From: Bacteroidota bacterium
GTDB lineage: Bacteria > Bacteroidota > Bacteroidia > Bacteroidales > UBA4417
Length of the DNA: 8,670 bases
Direction of reading: 5' to 3'
Assembly (NCBI GenBank): GCA_020048595.1
Contig: JAIFMH010000290.1
Coordinates: forward strand, 1-8,670
Below the pieces are notes generated by a model. It had not been told where the DNA came from. It saw only the letters and a program-made list of their open reading frames with translations, and did no database searches. Positions 1 through 7,695 of this stretch are shown in pieces; positions within the stretch are counted from its first letter, which is position 1; each line of letters starts with the position of its first letter. The position numbers were made by a program, and so were the translations under genes.

Positions 1-1362
1 AATGGTTTTTATGACCTGACTAATATTTTGCCTGCAGGACGTGCAATTTTGAATAAATATGATCAAAGCAGTATGCTCTCTTTCTTTGGCCGGGTAAATT
101 ACAAATTCAACAATAAATATTTACTAACAGGTACACTACGTGCTGACGGAGCATCTCCATTGTCAGAAGGTAACAAATGGGGATATTTCCCTTCAGTAGC
201 CGGTGCATGGATTATTTCCGAAGAATCCTTTCTGAAAGGCAATTCAGTAATCAATAACTTAAAGATGAGATTGAGCTGGGGTCAGACAGGAAACTCAGCA
301 GTTAATCCTTATCAGACACTTACTTCCCTGGGAAGCGAAAAAACATATTATACCTATGGCACTCAGTTAATAAACGGACTTATACCAGCCGTTCTGGGTA
401 ATTCAGATCTTACATGGGAAACAACTTCTACCTACGATGTGGGTATGGATATTTCAATATTTAAGGATAGAGTGACTGCAACCATTGACTATTACTATGC
501 ACAAACCAACGATCTGTTGCTATACAAGGGATTGCCTGCAACATCTATTTATCCTCAGGTTTTGGCTAATGTTGGAAAAACTGAAAACCGCGGATTTGAG
601 TTAGGATTAAATGTAAGAGTTGTCGAAGGGAAAGATTTTGGGTGGAACACTTTCATTAACTATTCAATGAACCGCGATAAAATTGTAGCTCTTGCAAGCG
701 GTGCCACCCAGGATATCTCAAATCCGGACCAGGCATTGATAGTGGGAAGCCCTGTACGTTCTTTTTATGGATATGAGGCTGATGGATGCTGGAAAATTGA
801 AGAGGCTGTTCTGGCGAAAAAATACAACAAGGTTCCGGGAGATATAAAAATTATTGACGCGAATAATGATTCCGTAATTAACGACCTGGACAAAAGAATT
901 TACAATAAGAGTCCTAAATATATTTTCGGATGGAGCAACTCTTTCACATACAAAAGCTTTACTTTATCGGCACTTGTTTATGCAAGGGTTGGTCAATGGA
1001 TACAATACGACTATAACACTGCGTATAAGCCTACTGAACAGGACGGTTCACCTGATGTTGATTTCTGGACTCCGGAAAACCAGGGGGCTAAATTTCCACG
1101 TCCGGGTATAGCTTCACAGAATGACATGCCGGCATTAGCCTTCGAAAATGCATCGTTCCTGAAAATTAAAGAAGTAACACTTGGTTACAATCTTCCAAAA
1201 GAACTTATCGGAAAGATTGGTGTCGATAATCTCCGTTTATACGCTTCGTTACAGAACTATTTTACCTTCAGCAATCTTGATAATTACGATGTTGAACGGG
1301 GTGGCGCTATCTCCAATCCATTATCCAAACAAATGGTATTTGGAATCAATCTGGAATTTTAA
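1..1362 (+). CDS. SusC-like TonB-dependent outer-membrane transporter, C-terminal part (5' end outside window)
   Basis: The frame is open from the first base, so the true start lies upstream; 453 codons are visible, under half of a usual SusC protein of about 1000 residues. The visible part is the C-terminal beta-barrel. It shows alternating aromatic strands, the SusC-typical segment VPGDIKIIDANNDSVIND at about nt 829-885 followed by SPKYIFGWSNSFTYKSFTLS, a late FLKIKEVTLGYNLPK strand, and a barrel-closing terminus ending in KQMVFGINLEF with a final Phe, as outer-membrane barrels usually have. The plug and the CarboxypepD_reg domain are not in view. Proteins of this family form the TonB-driven channel of a SusCD complex that imports glycans into the periplasm. 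The susD-like gene begins 19 nt downstream, so the two are almost certainly cotranscribed. The substrate cannot be read from the barrel; pectic glycan is inferred from the CE8 and GH43 genes downstream. Internal TTG or ATG codons near the left edge should not be taken as the start. Confidence 0.93.
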   Translation, partial: NGFYDLTNILPAGRAILNKYDQSSMLSFFGRVNYKFNNKYLLTGTLRADGASPLSEGNKWGYFPSVAGAWIISEESFLKGNSVINNLKMRLSWGQTGNSAVNPYQTLTSLGSEKTYYTYGTQLINGLIPAVLGNSDLTWETTSTYDVGMDISIFKDRVTATIDYYYAQTNDLLLYKGLPATSIYPQVLANVGKTENRGFELGLNVRVVEGKDFGWNTFINYSMNRDKIVALASGATQDISNPDQALIVGSPVRSFYGYEADGCWKIEEAVLAKKYNKVPGDIKIIDANNDSVINDLDKRIYNKSPKYIFGWSNSFTYKSFTLSALVYARVGQWIQYDYNTAYKPTEQDGSPDVDFWTPENQGAKFPRPGIASQNDMPALAFENASFLKIKEVTLGYNLPKELIGKIGVDNLRLYASLQNYFTFSNLDNYDVERGGAISNPLSKQMVFGINLEF

Positions 1363-1381
1363 TCTCCTTAATAGAAACAAT

Positions 1382-3352
1382 ATGAAAACGAAATTCAAAT
1401 ATATCACTATACTTTTTGCAACACTTTCACTGCTGAGTGTTTCGTGCAAAGATTTTCTTGAAGAAGATAACCGGACCGGCTCCACCGAAGATGTTGTTTA
1501 CTCAACAAAATCAGGACTTGACGGGCTGGTTGCTTCCAGCTACACCTACCTGCATGCCTGGTATGGAAAAGAAGCTGCCTTCGGTCTTAGCGAAGGTGGC
1601 ACCGACACATGGCTTACAGGTTACGATAACCGCCAGAAGGTGCTTATCGACTATTCCGGAATTACTCCTGAAGTTGCCACCAGTTCGCGTGAAACGATGA
1701 ATGCATGTTTCGATGAATACTGGGAGCTTTTCTACACTGCCATAAACGTTTGCAATACCGGTATTAAATATGTCAACTTAGCTCCTTCAAATATTCTCTC
1801 GGCAGCCGAAAAAGATGCTTACCTGGGCGAATTGCAAACACTACGTGCTTTCTATTACTGGCATCTGGTCGAAACCTGGGGCCCTGTTCAGATTAACCGC
1901 GAACCTATAACCAATGCATCGTCCGAAGCACACCGCGATTCAGAAGAAGATGTGTATGCGTTTATGCTTGAAGATGTTGACGATGCAATTGTGAAACTTG
2001 CAGCAAAAACAGGTAAAACGGGACGAATCAACCTTTGGGCTGCTAAAGCTTTAAAAGCCAGGCTGCTTTTATACAAAGGAAGTAAATTCAATGATAACCA
2101 GGCTTATGTTGATGCAGCAAAAACAGCTGAAGAAGTAATCAGTGGTAGCGGCAGTTCTTTTTACACCAATTATGCTGATTGCTGGAGCGGTGCAAACGAA
2201 AACGGGGTTACTAATAAAGAAGTAATCTGGGCTGTGGATTATTCCGAAGTTCTCGAATACAATATTTTGCCAAGTAGGCTTAAACTGGATGCTACCGGAA
2301 AAAGAATGACATGGTCAGGTATGATTGCCCGTAATGCTAATAATACAACGGGAGGAAATGCATCACACCTTATGTTTGTGGGTGTTTGGAACATTGTTCC
2401 AGGGCTTACCAGCATTATGATCCGTACAGATACGGAAGCTAAAAAGACGCTAAAATACCCTTCGACAGGAGGACAAAACTACGATCTTGGGAAAAGCTAT
2501 CAGCCATATAGCAAAGGATTTACCAGGTTCGTGCCTTCCGGATATCTCCTGGATCTTTTCAATGATGAAACCGATCAGCGTTACCAGGCATCTTTCCGCG
2601 ATGTATACTATGTAGCTCCTTCCCTGGGAAATGCTTTTGCAGGCGGAGTTGCCCCTCCATCCGGTTTTGCTGAATTGAGAGATACAGCAATCTATCTTTC
2701 AAAACACACCGTAACAGCAGAACAAATTGCCAGAGCCGCAAACCGGTATGTGCTTTTCTCAAGAACTGACGTTGGAAACTCAAAAGTTTATCCGTTATAC
2801 CAGGATGCTGCCGGAACACTTCCTACCATTGCAACAACTGCAACAGGAAATGATAACTTCAAAGGTAACCGTATGTATATTCAGCTTAAAAAGTTTGATG
2901 ATAATACCGGATCTATTATTCGCGATCTTGGTTCAAGAGATGCATTCATATTCCGTCTTTCTGAAATGTATTTGATTGCTGCTGAAGCCTATATGAAGTC
3001 AGGATCAGCCGGATTAGCATCACAGAAACTAAATGATTTACGTCAGGTACGAGCAAAAGCCGGACAGACTAATTCTCTTAGCAGTGCTGAGGAAGGACTG
3101 GTAAGCTCGCAGAATATAAACGTAATACTTGATGAAAGGGCACGTGAACTGTGCGGCGAACAGCAGAGATGGTTCGATTTAAAGCGTACCGGAATGCTGA
3201 TTGACAGGGTTAAATTGTACAATGGATCAGCAAAAAATAATATTGCGAGCCATCATGTACTACGCCCAATTCCACAACCACAAATGGACGCTGTTTCAAA
3301 TAGAACAGGAGCTTCAGATCCTAATGGATTCTGGCAGAATACAGGTTATTGA
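1382..3352 (+). CDS. SusD/RagB-like surface glycan-binding lipoprotein
   Basis: A complete 656-residue protein, a normal to slightly long size for SusD. I chose ATG 1382 because it gives a lipoprotein signal: basic MKTKFKY, a hydrophobic stretch, then LLSVSC with the lipidated Cys at residue 22, followed by KDFLEEDN, an acidic stretch compatible with surface export. The same frame stays open back to 1181, but that would add 67 residues overlapping susC and bury the signal peptide. SusD landmarks are RAFYYWHLVETWGPV near residues 155-169 in the N-terminal TPR region, FRLSEMYLIAAEAYMKSG near 524-541, LDERARELCGEQQRWFDLKRTG near 583-604, and a C-terminal LRPIPQPQMDAV then NGFWQNTGY. The protein would sit as a lid over the SusC barrel and capture glycan at the cell surface. 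No Shine-Dalgarno sequence is evident, as is usual in this phylum. Family assignment is secure; a pectic ligand is inferred from neighbours. Confidence 0.95.
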   Translation: MKTKFKYITILFATLSLLSVSCKDFLEEDNRTGSTEDVVYSTKSGLDGLVASSYTYLHAWYGKEAAFGLSEGGTDTWLTGYDNRQKVLIDYSGITPEVATSSRETMNACFDEYWELFYTAINVCNTGIKYVNLAPSNILSAAEKDAYLGELQTLRAFYYWHLVETWGPVQINREPITNASSEAHRDSEEDVYAFMLEDVDDAIVKLAAKTGKTGRINLWAAKALKARLLLYKGSKFNDNQAYVDAAKTAEEVISGSGSSFYTNYADCWSGANENGVTNKEVIWAVDYSEVLEYNILPSRLKLDATGKRMTWSGMIARNANNTTGGNASHLMFVGVWNIVPGLTSIMIRTDTEAKKTLKYPSTGGQNYDLGKSYQPYSKGFTRFVPSGYLLDLFNDETDQRYQASFRDVYYVAPSLGNAFAGGVAPPSGFAELRDTAIYLSKHTVTAEQIARAANRYVLFSRTDVGNSKVYPLYQDAAGTLPTIATTATGNDNFKGNRMYIQLKKFDDNTGSIIRDLGSRDAFIFRLSEMYLIAAEAYMKSGSAGLASQKLNDLRQVRAKAGQTNSLSSAEEGLVSSQNINVILDERARELCGEQQRWFDLKRTGMLIDRVKLYNGSAKNNIASHHVLRPIPQPQMDAVSNRTGASDPNGFWQNTGY

Positions 3353-3376
3353 TTATTGGTTAGGGTTGAGTTATTG

Positions 3377-3410
3377 TCAGGAGGCTGTCATTTTGTGACA
3401 GCCTCTCTGA
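3377..3410 (+). terminator. Strong hairpin after susD, likely transcription terminator
   Basis: GAGGCTGTCA (3381-3390) and TGACAGCCTC (3396-3405) form a perfect 10-bp stem with loop TTTTG. TCAG (3377-3380) can also pair with CTGA (3407-3410), leaving one bulged T at 3406, for 14 pairs in all. It begins 24 nt after the susD stop. Only a short T run (TTT) follows, so it is a weaker match to a classical intrinsic terminator than the stem suggests; it could also act as a 3'-end processing or stabilising structure for the susCD message. Confidence 0.7.
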
Positions 3411-3423
3411 TTTGGTGCCGGTT

Positions 3424-3449
3424 AATTCTGAATTTTCCAGTGCAGAATT
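3424..3449. repeat. Inverted repeat overlapping the predicted -33 box
   Basis: AATTCTG (3424-3430) and CAGAATT (3443-3449) are perfect 7-bp inverted arms separated by 12 nt. The right arm overlaps the first two bases of the predicted TTTG box at 3448. Placement would suit an operator for a dimeric regulator, but arms of this length in AT-rich sequence can occur by chance. Confidence 0.3.
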
Positions 3450-3477
3450 TGGATTTAGGAAAGTGTAAGTATATTTG
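3448..3477 (+). promoter_or_regulatory. Predicted Bacteroidetes-type promoter for the CE8-GH43 unit
   Basis: TTTG at 3448-3451 and TATATTTG at 3470-3477 are separated by 18 nt. They match the known Bacteroides consensus of a -33 TTTG box and a -7 TAnnTTTG box for the major sigma factor. Transcription would begin a few bases after 3477, giving a leader of roughly 90 nt before the CE8 start. The position just after the susD hairpin fits a separately transcribed unit. Prediction by eye only. Confidence 0.55.
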
Positions 3478-3575
3478 GTAGAGTGTTTTTCGATGAGAGG
3501 CTCCGATTTCGTCCATCTTTCAATTGATCAGTATAAAGTTGATTTACAAAAATTGCCTGATAAACAGAAATTTAT

Positions 3576-4571
3576 ATGAAACCATTGCAATGCACTTTTC
3601 TTTCAGGGCTGTTTATAATTATATTTTCATCAACAGCTTTGGCCCAGTACACTTTAAAAATGACGGTCGCACTGGATGGTAGCGGCGATTTTACATCCAT
3701 TCAAAAAGCCATTGACAGCTGTAAAGCATTTCCCGACAAACGGATAACTATCTTTGTTAAGAATGGAATCTATCACGAAAAGATCCGGGTTCCTTCGTGG
3801 AACACACAATTATCCTTAATTGGCGAAAGCGTTGATAAAACAATTATTTCCTACAACGATTCTTTTGACAAAATTAACCGGGGACGAAACAGCACTTTTT
3901 TTACATACACGCTGCTTGTTGAAGCCAACGATTTCATTATGGAAAATATTACAGTTGAGAACACTTCAGGTCAGGTCGGACAGGCTGTAGCTCTGCATGT
4001 GGAAGGTGACCGGTGTGTATTCCGGAACTGCCGGTTTAAAGGCAACCAGGATACGGTATACGCTGCCGGGGAATCAAGCCGTCAGTATTTCCTTGATTGT
4101 TTTATTGAAGGAACCACTGATTTTATTTTTGGGGATGCAACTACGCTTTTCGAAAATTGTACAATTCATTGTAAAAGCGATTCATACATTACAGCTGCCA
4201 GCACTTGTGAAGGAAAACTTTTTGGTTTTGTTTTCCTGAAATGCAAACTCACCGCTGCGGATAACGTGTCAAAAGTTTACCTCGGCCGCCCGTGGCGTAA
4301 TTATGCCAAAGTAGCTTTCCTTGATTGTGAAATGGGCTCTTTTATCAGTCCCGAAGGTTGGCATTACTGGTCGGAAAAGGATGATGTCAGTCATGTTCAA
4401 TTTGGCGAATACAACACTTATGGTCCAGGTGCTGATGTTAGCCAACGTGTTGCATGGTCACATAGATTGAGCAAAAAAGAAACTTTAACGTATAGCAAAG
4501 AGAAGATATTTGCACCATATAGCTGGGAAATTACTTCCGGTAAAAAATGGTTTGATTCTGATTATAAATAA
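3576..4571 (+). CDS. Secreted pectin methylesterase, carbohydrate esterase family 8
   Basis: This 331-residue protein would hydrolyse methyl esters on homogalacturonan, releasing methanol and leaving free galacturonate carboxylates. Residues 1-23 form a type I signal peptide ending ALA before Gln24, with no lipobox, so the mature enzyme is probably periplasmic or secreted. The right-handed beta-helix domain follows immediately, without a plant-type inhibitor pro-region. All five CE8 signature regions are present: GIYHEK (64-69), GQAVAL (135-140, with Gln136), QDT (158-160, Asp159 as expected acid/base), DFIFG (182-186, Asp182 as expected nucleophile) and LGRPW (236-240, Arg238 as substrate-binding Arg). 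Length is typical for bacterial CE8 enzymes. ATG 3576 is chosen because it begins the signal peptide. The GH43 gene follows closely, so they likely share a message started at the promoter near 3448-3477. The active site looks intact. Confidence 0.94.
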   Translation: MKPLQCTFLSGLFIIIFSSTALAQYTLKMTVALDGSGDFTSIQKAIDSCKAFPDKRITIFVKNGIYHEKIRVPSWNTQLSLIGESVDKTIISYNDSFDKINRGRNSTFFTYTLLVEANDFIMENITVENTSGQVGQAVALHVEGDRCVFRNCRFKGNQDTVYAAGESSRQYFLDCFIEGTTDFIFGDATTLFENCTIHCKSDSYITAASTCEGKLFGFVFLKCKLTAADNVSKVYLGRPWRNYAKVAFLDCEMGSFISPEGWHYWSEKDDVSHVQFGEYNTYGPGADVSQRVAWSHRLSKKETLTYSKEKIFAPYSWEITSGKKWFDSDYK

Positions 4572-4586
4572 AAAGTGTTTGAATTG

Positions 4587-6215
4587 ATGAAGCAAATCCT
4601 ATCTGTTTTTATTGCTGCCTTATTGCTGATTTTTACTGATGGGGCAATGGCTCAAAATCCGAACAAGGCTTCCGAAGTTTGGATTTCCGATAATGGCGAC
4701 GGAACCTATACAAATCCTGTATTGTATGCCGATTATTCCGATCCGGATGCTATTCGTGTAGGCGATGATTACTACATGGTTGCTTCATCATTTAACTGTG
4801 TTCCCGGATTACCGGTTCTCCATTCATTTGATTTAGTTAATTGGGAATTAATAGGTTATGCGCTTTCTAAGTTGACTCCAATTGATGTGTTCGACAAAGT
4901 TCAGCATGGTAAGGGTGTTTGGGCTCCATGCATCCGTTACCACAAAAACGAATATTACATTTTTTATCCTGATCCTGATAATGGAATTTACAGAATTAAG
5001 TCTGTTAATCCGGCTGGACCCTGGTCGGAACCCTTATTGGTTCAACCTGGAAAAGGACTTATTGACCCTTCTCCTCTCTGGGATGATGATGGTAAAGCTT
5101 ACCTGGTTTATGCACTGGCAGGAAGCAGGGCGGGCGTAAAAAGTGTTATTTTGATCAGCAGGATGAGTATGGACGGAAACCGGTTGATTGGCAATCCTGT
5201 TATGATATTCGATGGGCATAAAGATCATCCAACTGTTGAAGGACCAAAAATCTACAGGCGCAACGGGTACTATTATATATTTGCTCCGGCAGGAGGCGTT
5301 TCAGCAGGCTGGCAGATAGTTTTACGCTCTGAACACATACTTGGTCCATATGAAGTGAAAACATTGATGGCACAGGGAAAAACCGATATCAACGGACCGC
5401 ACCAGGGTGCCTGGGTTGATACAAAAACCGGTGAGAACTGGTTTCTGAATTTTCAGGATTTAGGTGCTTATGGCAGAGTGGTACACCTGAATCCGATGAA
5501 ATGGATCAATAACTGGCCTGTTATCGGTATTGATTTTGATGGCGATGGCATCGGTGAACCAGTTCGGACTTATAAAAAACCAAACGTTGGTAATACCTTC
5601 CCTGGTATGACACTACCTGAAAGTGATGAGTTCAGTACTCCTGAATTAGGTTTGCAATGGCAGTGGCAGGCCAATTATCAGACTACCTGGGGCTATCCTT
5701 CCGGGAATTTGGGATTTTTCAGGCTGAATTGTATTCCCCGGCCTGCTGATTCGGCTAATTTGTGGAATGTTTCAAGTCTTTTGCTGCAAAAATTTCCTGC
5801 TCCTGAATTTACAGCAACAGCCAAAATTACTTTCGATGCACGTTATAAGGGTGAGGAAACAGGGCTGGTAGTAATGGGAATGGATTATGGAACTCTTTCA
5901 ATAGGAAGAACCAATGCCGGCCTGGAAATCCGTACTATAGTCTGCAATCAAGCCGACAAGGCTGGCAAAGAAGAAATTATAGCAACTAAGCCTGTTGATT
6001 CCTCGACCATTTATTTCCGTGTCCAGGTTCGCAAAGGAGCAAATTGCCAGTTTAGTTACAGCACTGATGGAGAAAATTATACCACTATCGGCAATTCCTT
6101 TAAAGCCCGTGAAGGAAAGTGGGTCGGAGCAAAGTTTGGCTTATTTGCCTTAGGTAACAGCATAGTTAATGATGCAGGTTCAGCAGATATAGATTGGTTT
6201 AGAATAACAAAATAA
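4587..6215 (+). CDS. Secreted glycoside hydrolase family 43 (beta-xylosidase/arabinofuranosidase type) with C-terminal beta-sandwich domain
   Basis: The 542-residue product starts best at ATG 4587, giving MKQILSVFIAALLLIF and a signal peptide ending AMA before Gln23. An in-frame GTG at 4575, 3 nt after the CE8 stop, would only add four residues. Residues about 40-335 form the five-bladed GH43 propeller. The likely general base is Asp52 in YSDPDAIRVGDDYYM, the likely pKa-modulating Asp160 lies in GLIDPSPLWDDDG, and the likely acid Glu218 lies in HPTVEGPKIY. All three are kept, so the enzyme should be active. Residues about 346-541 match the concanavalin-like beta-sandwich C-terminal domain of larger GH43 enzymes (DEFSTPELGLQWQWQAN at the start, SADIDWFRI at the end). 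GH43 enzymes remove xylose or arabinofuranose units and the exact specificity cannot be read here. Downstream of CE8, pectin side groups such as the xylose of xylogalacturonan are plausible substrates. No lipobox is present, so a periplasmic location is inferred. Confidence 0.92.
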   Translation: MKQILSVFIAALLLIFTDGAMAQNPNKASEVWISDNGDGTYTNPVLYADYSDPDAIRVGDDYYMVASSFNCVPGLPVLHSFDLVNWELIGYALSKLTPIDVFDKVQHGKGVWAPCIRYHKNEYYIFYPDPDNGIYRIKSVNPAGPWSEPLLVQPGKGLIDPSPLWDDDGKAYLVYALAGSRAGVKSVILISRMSMDGNRLIGNPVMIFDGHKDHPTVEGPKIYRRNGYYYIFAPAGGVSAGWQIVLRSEHILGPYEVKTLMAQGKTDINGPHQGAWVDTKTGENWFLNFQDLGAYGRVVHLNPMKWINNWPVIGIDFDGDGIGEPVRTYKKPNVGNTFPGMTLPESDEFSTPELGLQWQWQANYQTTWGYPSGNLGFFRLNCIPRPADSANLWNVSSLLLQKFPAPEFTATAKITFDARYKGEETGLVVMGMDYGTLSIGRTNAGLEIRTIVCNQADKAGKEEIIATKPVDSSTIYFRVQVRKGANCQFSYSTDGENYTTIGNSFKAREGKWVGAKFGLFALGNSIVNDAGSADIDWFRITK

Positions 6216-6238
6216 AATGATAAATCTGGTTATAAAAA

Positions 6239-6270
6239 CTCCTGCCCCAGGAAGTATCCCAAGGCAGGAG
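6239..6270 (-). terminator. Hairpin terminator between convergent genes, oriented for the minus-strand transporter
   Basis: CTCCTGCC (6239-6246) pairs with GGCAGGAG (6263-6270) as a perfect 8-bp GC-rich stem around a 16-nt loop; GGA/TCC (6250-6252 with 6257-6259) could pair inside it. Read on the minus strand, the stem is followed at once by TTTTT (6238-6234), as in an intrinsic terminator, 24 nt after the transporter stop. On the plus strand it lies 23 nt after the GH43 stop and is followed by CATATATAAATT, so it may also end the GH43 message, less efficiently. Confidence 0.8.
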
Positions 6271-6294
6271 CATATATAAATTGTAACCAGGTTA

Positions 6295-7590
6295 TTAAAT
6301 TGATTTCCCCGTCGGTTTAAGGTCATCGCCCAGAGGATTCATTGTTGGCATTAACAATTGGACTATTCCAAGAACAATAAGGTAAAGCGTACCTGCAATC
6401 AGGAATGCATAGAAATAGCCTTCTTTGCCCTGGGCATCAAGTACAGATCCTAAGCTAAAGTCAGCCAAAATGCCTGCTACAGCTCCAACCATACCGCCGA
6501 TTCCTACAACCGAGGCTGTGGCTTTCTTCGGGAAAATATCACTCACAAAAGTAAACACGTTTGCCGACCATGCCTGGTGTCCGGCAGCAGCCAATCCAAT
6601 AAGAACAATCGCAATCCATTGATTATCGGTTTTTGTGGCAAATGAAACGGGAAGGATAATAACTCCGCATAGCAGCATTGTAATTTTTCGTGAGAAGTTT
6701 ATACTCCTGCCACTTTTTATCAATGCCGACGAGAGGTATCCTCCAAAAACACTTCCAAAGTCGGCAAGCACATAAATAATTAGCAGCGGCAAAGCCAAAG
6801 TCTTAATATTTATGCCAAACTGATCAAACAGGAATTTACCGCCCCAGAATAAATAAAACCACCATACTGCGTCAAGAATCTTGGTAAGACTGAATACCCA
6901 TGTTTGTTTTAATGGAAGTACTTTTATCCACGGGATTTTTTCTGTTGTTTCAGGCTCTGAATCACTAAGAATATGTTCAAGTTCAGTTTTAGATAATTTC
7001 GGATTGTCTTCAGGTTTTTTATAGATTTTCAACCACATAAAAAGCCATATTCCGGATAAAACCCCGGTGATCAGAAATGGATATCTCCATCCGTCTCCAT
7101 TTTCGGCAACAACCAGCATAACCACTATCGGTGCCAGTATTGCTCCAACACTGGTAGCGGCGTTAAAAATCCCTGTTGCAAAAGCGCGCTCTTTTTTAGG
7201 AAACCATTCCGCTACAGTTTTGATGCTTGCCGGAAAGTTTCCTGACTCACCAAAACCGAGCCCGAAACGGGCGAGTATAAAACCGGGTAAAGCAAAGCTT
7301 TTGGCAATAGTGGCATGTAACATTCCAAAAATACTCCATATTAAAATAGACAGGGAAAATCCCTTCTTGGTACCCAGCCTATCGATAAGACTGCCCATTA
7401 TCAGCAGCCCGATAGCATAAGCTGCTTTAAAGGACATATTGACCAAAGCATAGTCTTTGTTAGTCCATTCAAACAATTCCATCAGTTTAGGAGCCATAAC
7501 CCCTAATAAACTCCTGTCGAAATAGTTGATGGTTAATGCGAAGAAAAGCATAGCTAATATCCGCCAGCGGTAGTTCCCTGTTTTGCTCAT
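6295..7590 (-). CDS. MFS transporter of the anion:cation symporter family, hexuronate (ExuT)-like
   Basis: A full-length 431-residue inner-membrane permease with about 12 hydrophobic helices and a hydrophilic central loop near residues 190-225. Family marks are the N-terminal RWRILAMLFFALTINYFDRSLLGVMAP (8-34), motif A-like GSLIDRLGTKKG (66-77), ARFGLGFGESGNFPASIKTVAEWFPKKERAFATGIFN (107-143), and AAGHQAWSANVFTFVSDIFPKKATASVVGIGGM (335-367). These are characteristic of the ExuT/GudP branch, which brings in sugar acids such as galacturonate, glucuronate or glucarate by proton symport. ATG 7590 gives the usual short cytoplasmic N-terminus. The gene converges on the CE8-GH43 pair and is a separate transcription unit ending at the hairpin near 6239-6270. 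Its position beside a pectin esterase supports galacturonate as cargo, but that is inference; other sugar acids cannot be excluded. Confidence 0.85.
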   Translation of the reverse strand: MSKTGNYRWRILAMLFFALTINYFDRSLLGVMAPKLMELFEWTNKDYALVNMSFKAAYAIGLLIMGSLIDRLGTKKGFSLSILIWSIFGMLHATIAKSFALPGFILARFGLGFGESGNFPASIKTVAEWFPKKERAFATGIFNAATSVGAILAPIVVMLVVAENGDGWRYPFLITGVLSGIWLFMWLKIYKKPEDNPKLSKTELEHILSDSEPETTEKIPWIKVLPLKQTWVFSLTKILDAVWWFYLFWGGKFLFDQFGINIKTLALPLLIIYVLADFGSVFGGYLSSALIKSGRSINFSRKITMLLCGVIILPVSFATKTDNQWIAIVLIGLAAAGHQAWSANVFTFVSDIFPKKATASVVGIGGMVGAVAGILADFSLGSVLDAQGKEGYFYAFLIAGTLYLIVLGIVQLLMPTMNPLGDDLKPTGKSI

Positions 7591-7687
7591 CGTATTCTAT
7601 ATATTTATGTTACACTCTAAAAGCATGTTAATACTAAACCTTAGTTGCGCAAATACTTCATTTCTCATGGTGATAATAGTTTCAAAT

Positions 7688-7695
7688 CAAACTTA
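7688..7695 (-). promoter_or_regulatory. Possible -7 box upstream of the ExuT-like gene
   Basis: On the minus strand, 7695 to 7688 reads TAAGTTTG, a match to the Bacteroides TAnnTTTG -7 box, about 97 nt before the transporter start. I find no good TTTG at the expected -33 distance, so support is weak. Confidence 0.22.

Noticed and set aside
1181..1381. A 67-codon upstream extension of the susD reading frame
   Set aside because: It overlaps the end of susC and would place the lipoprotein signal inside the protein; ATG 1382 gives a proper signal with Cys22.
1437..3398. Several 65-87 codon open frames on both strands across susD
   Set aside because: They overlap the susD gene in other frames and have no domain, signal or start context of their own.
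4575..4586. GTG start for the GH43 gene 3 nt after the CE8 stop
   Set aside because: ATG 4587 yields a standard signal peptide beginning MKQ; the GTG would add MFEL with an acidic residue ahead of it. It cannot be fully excluded.
7067..7420. A 117-codon plus-strand open frame inside the permease gene
   Set aside because: It is antisense to a well-conserved transporter and its translation shows no family features; it looks like a coding shadow.
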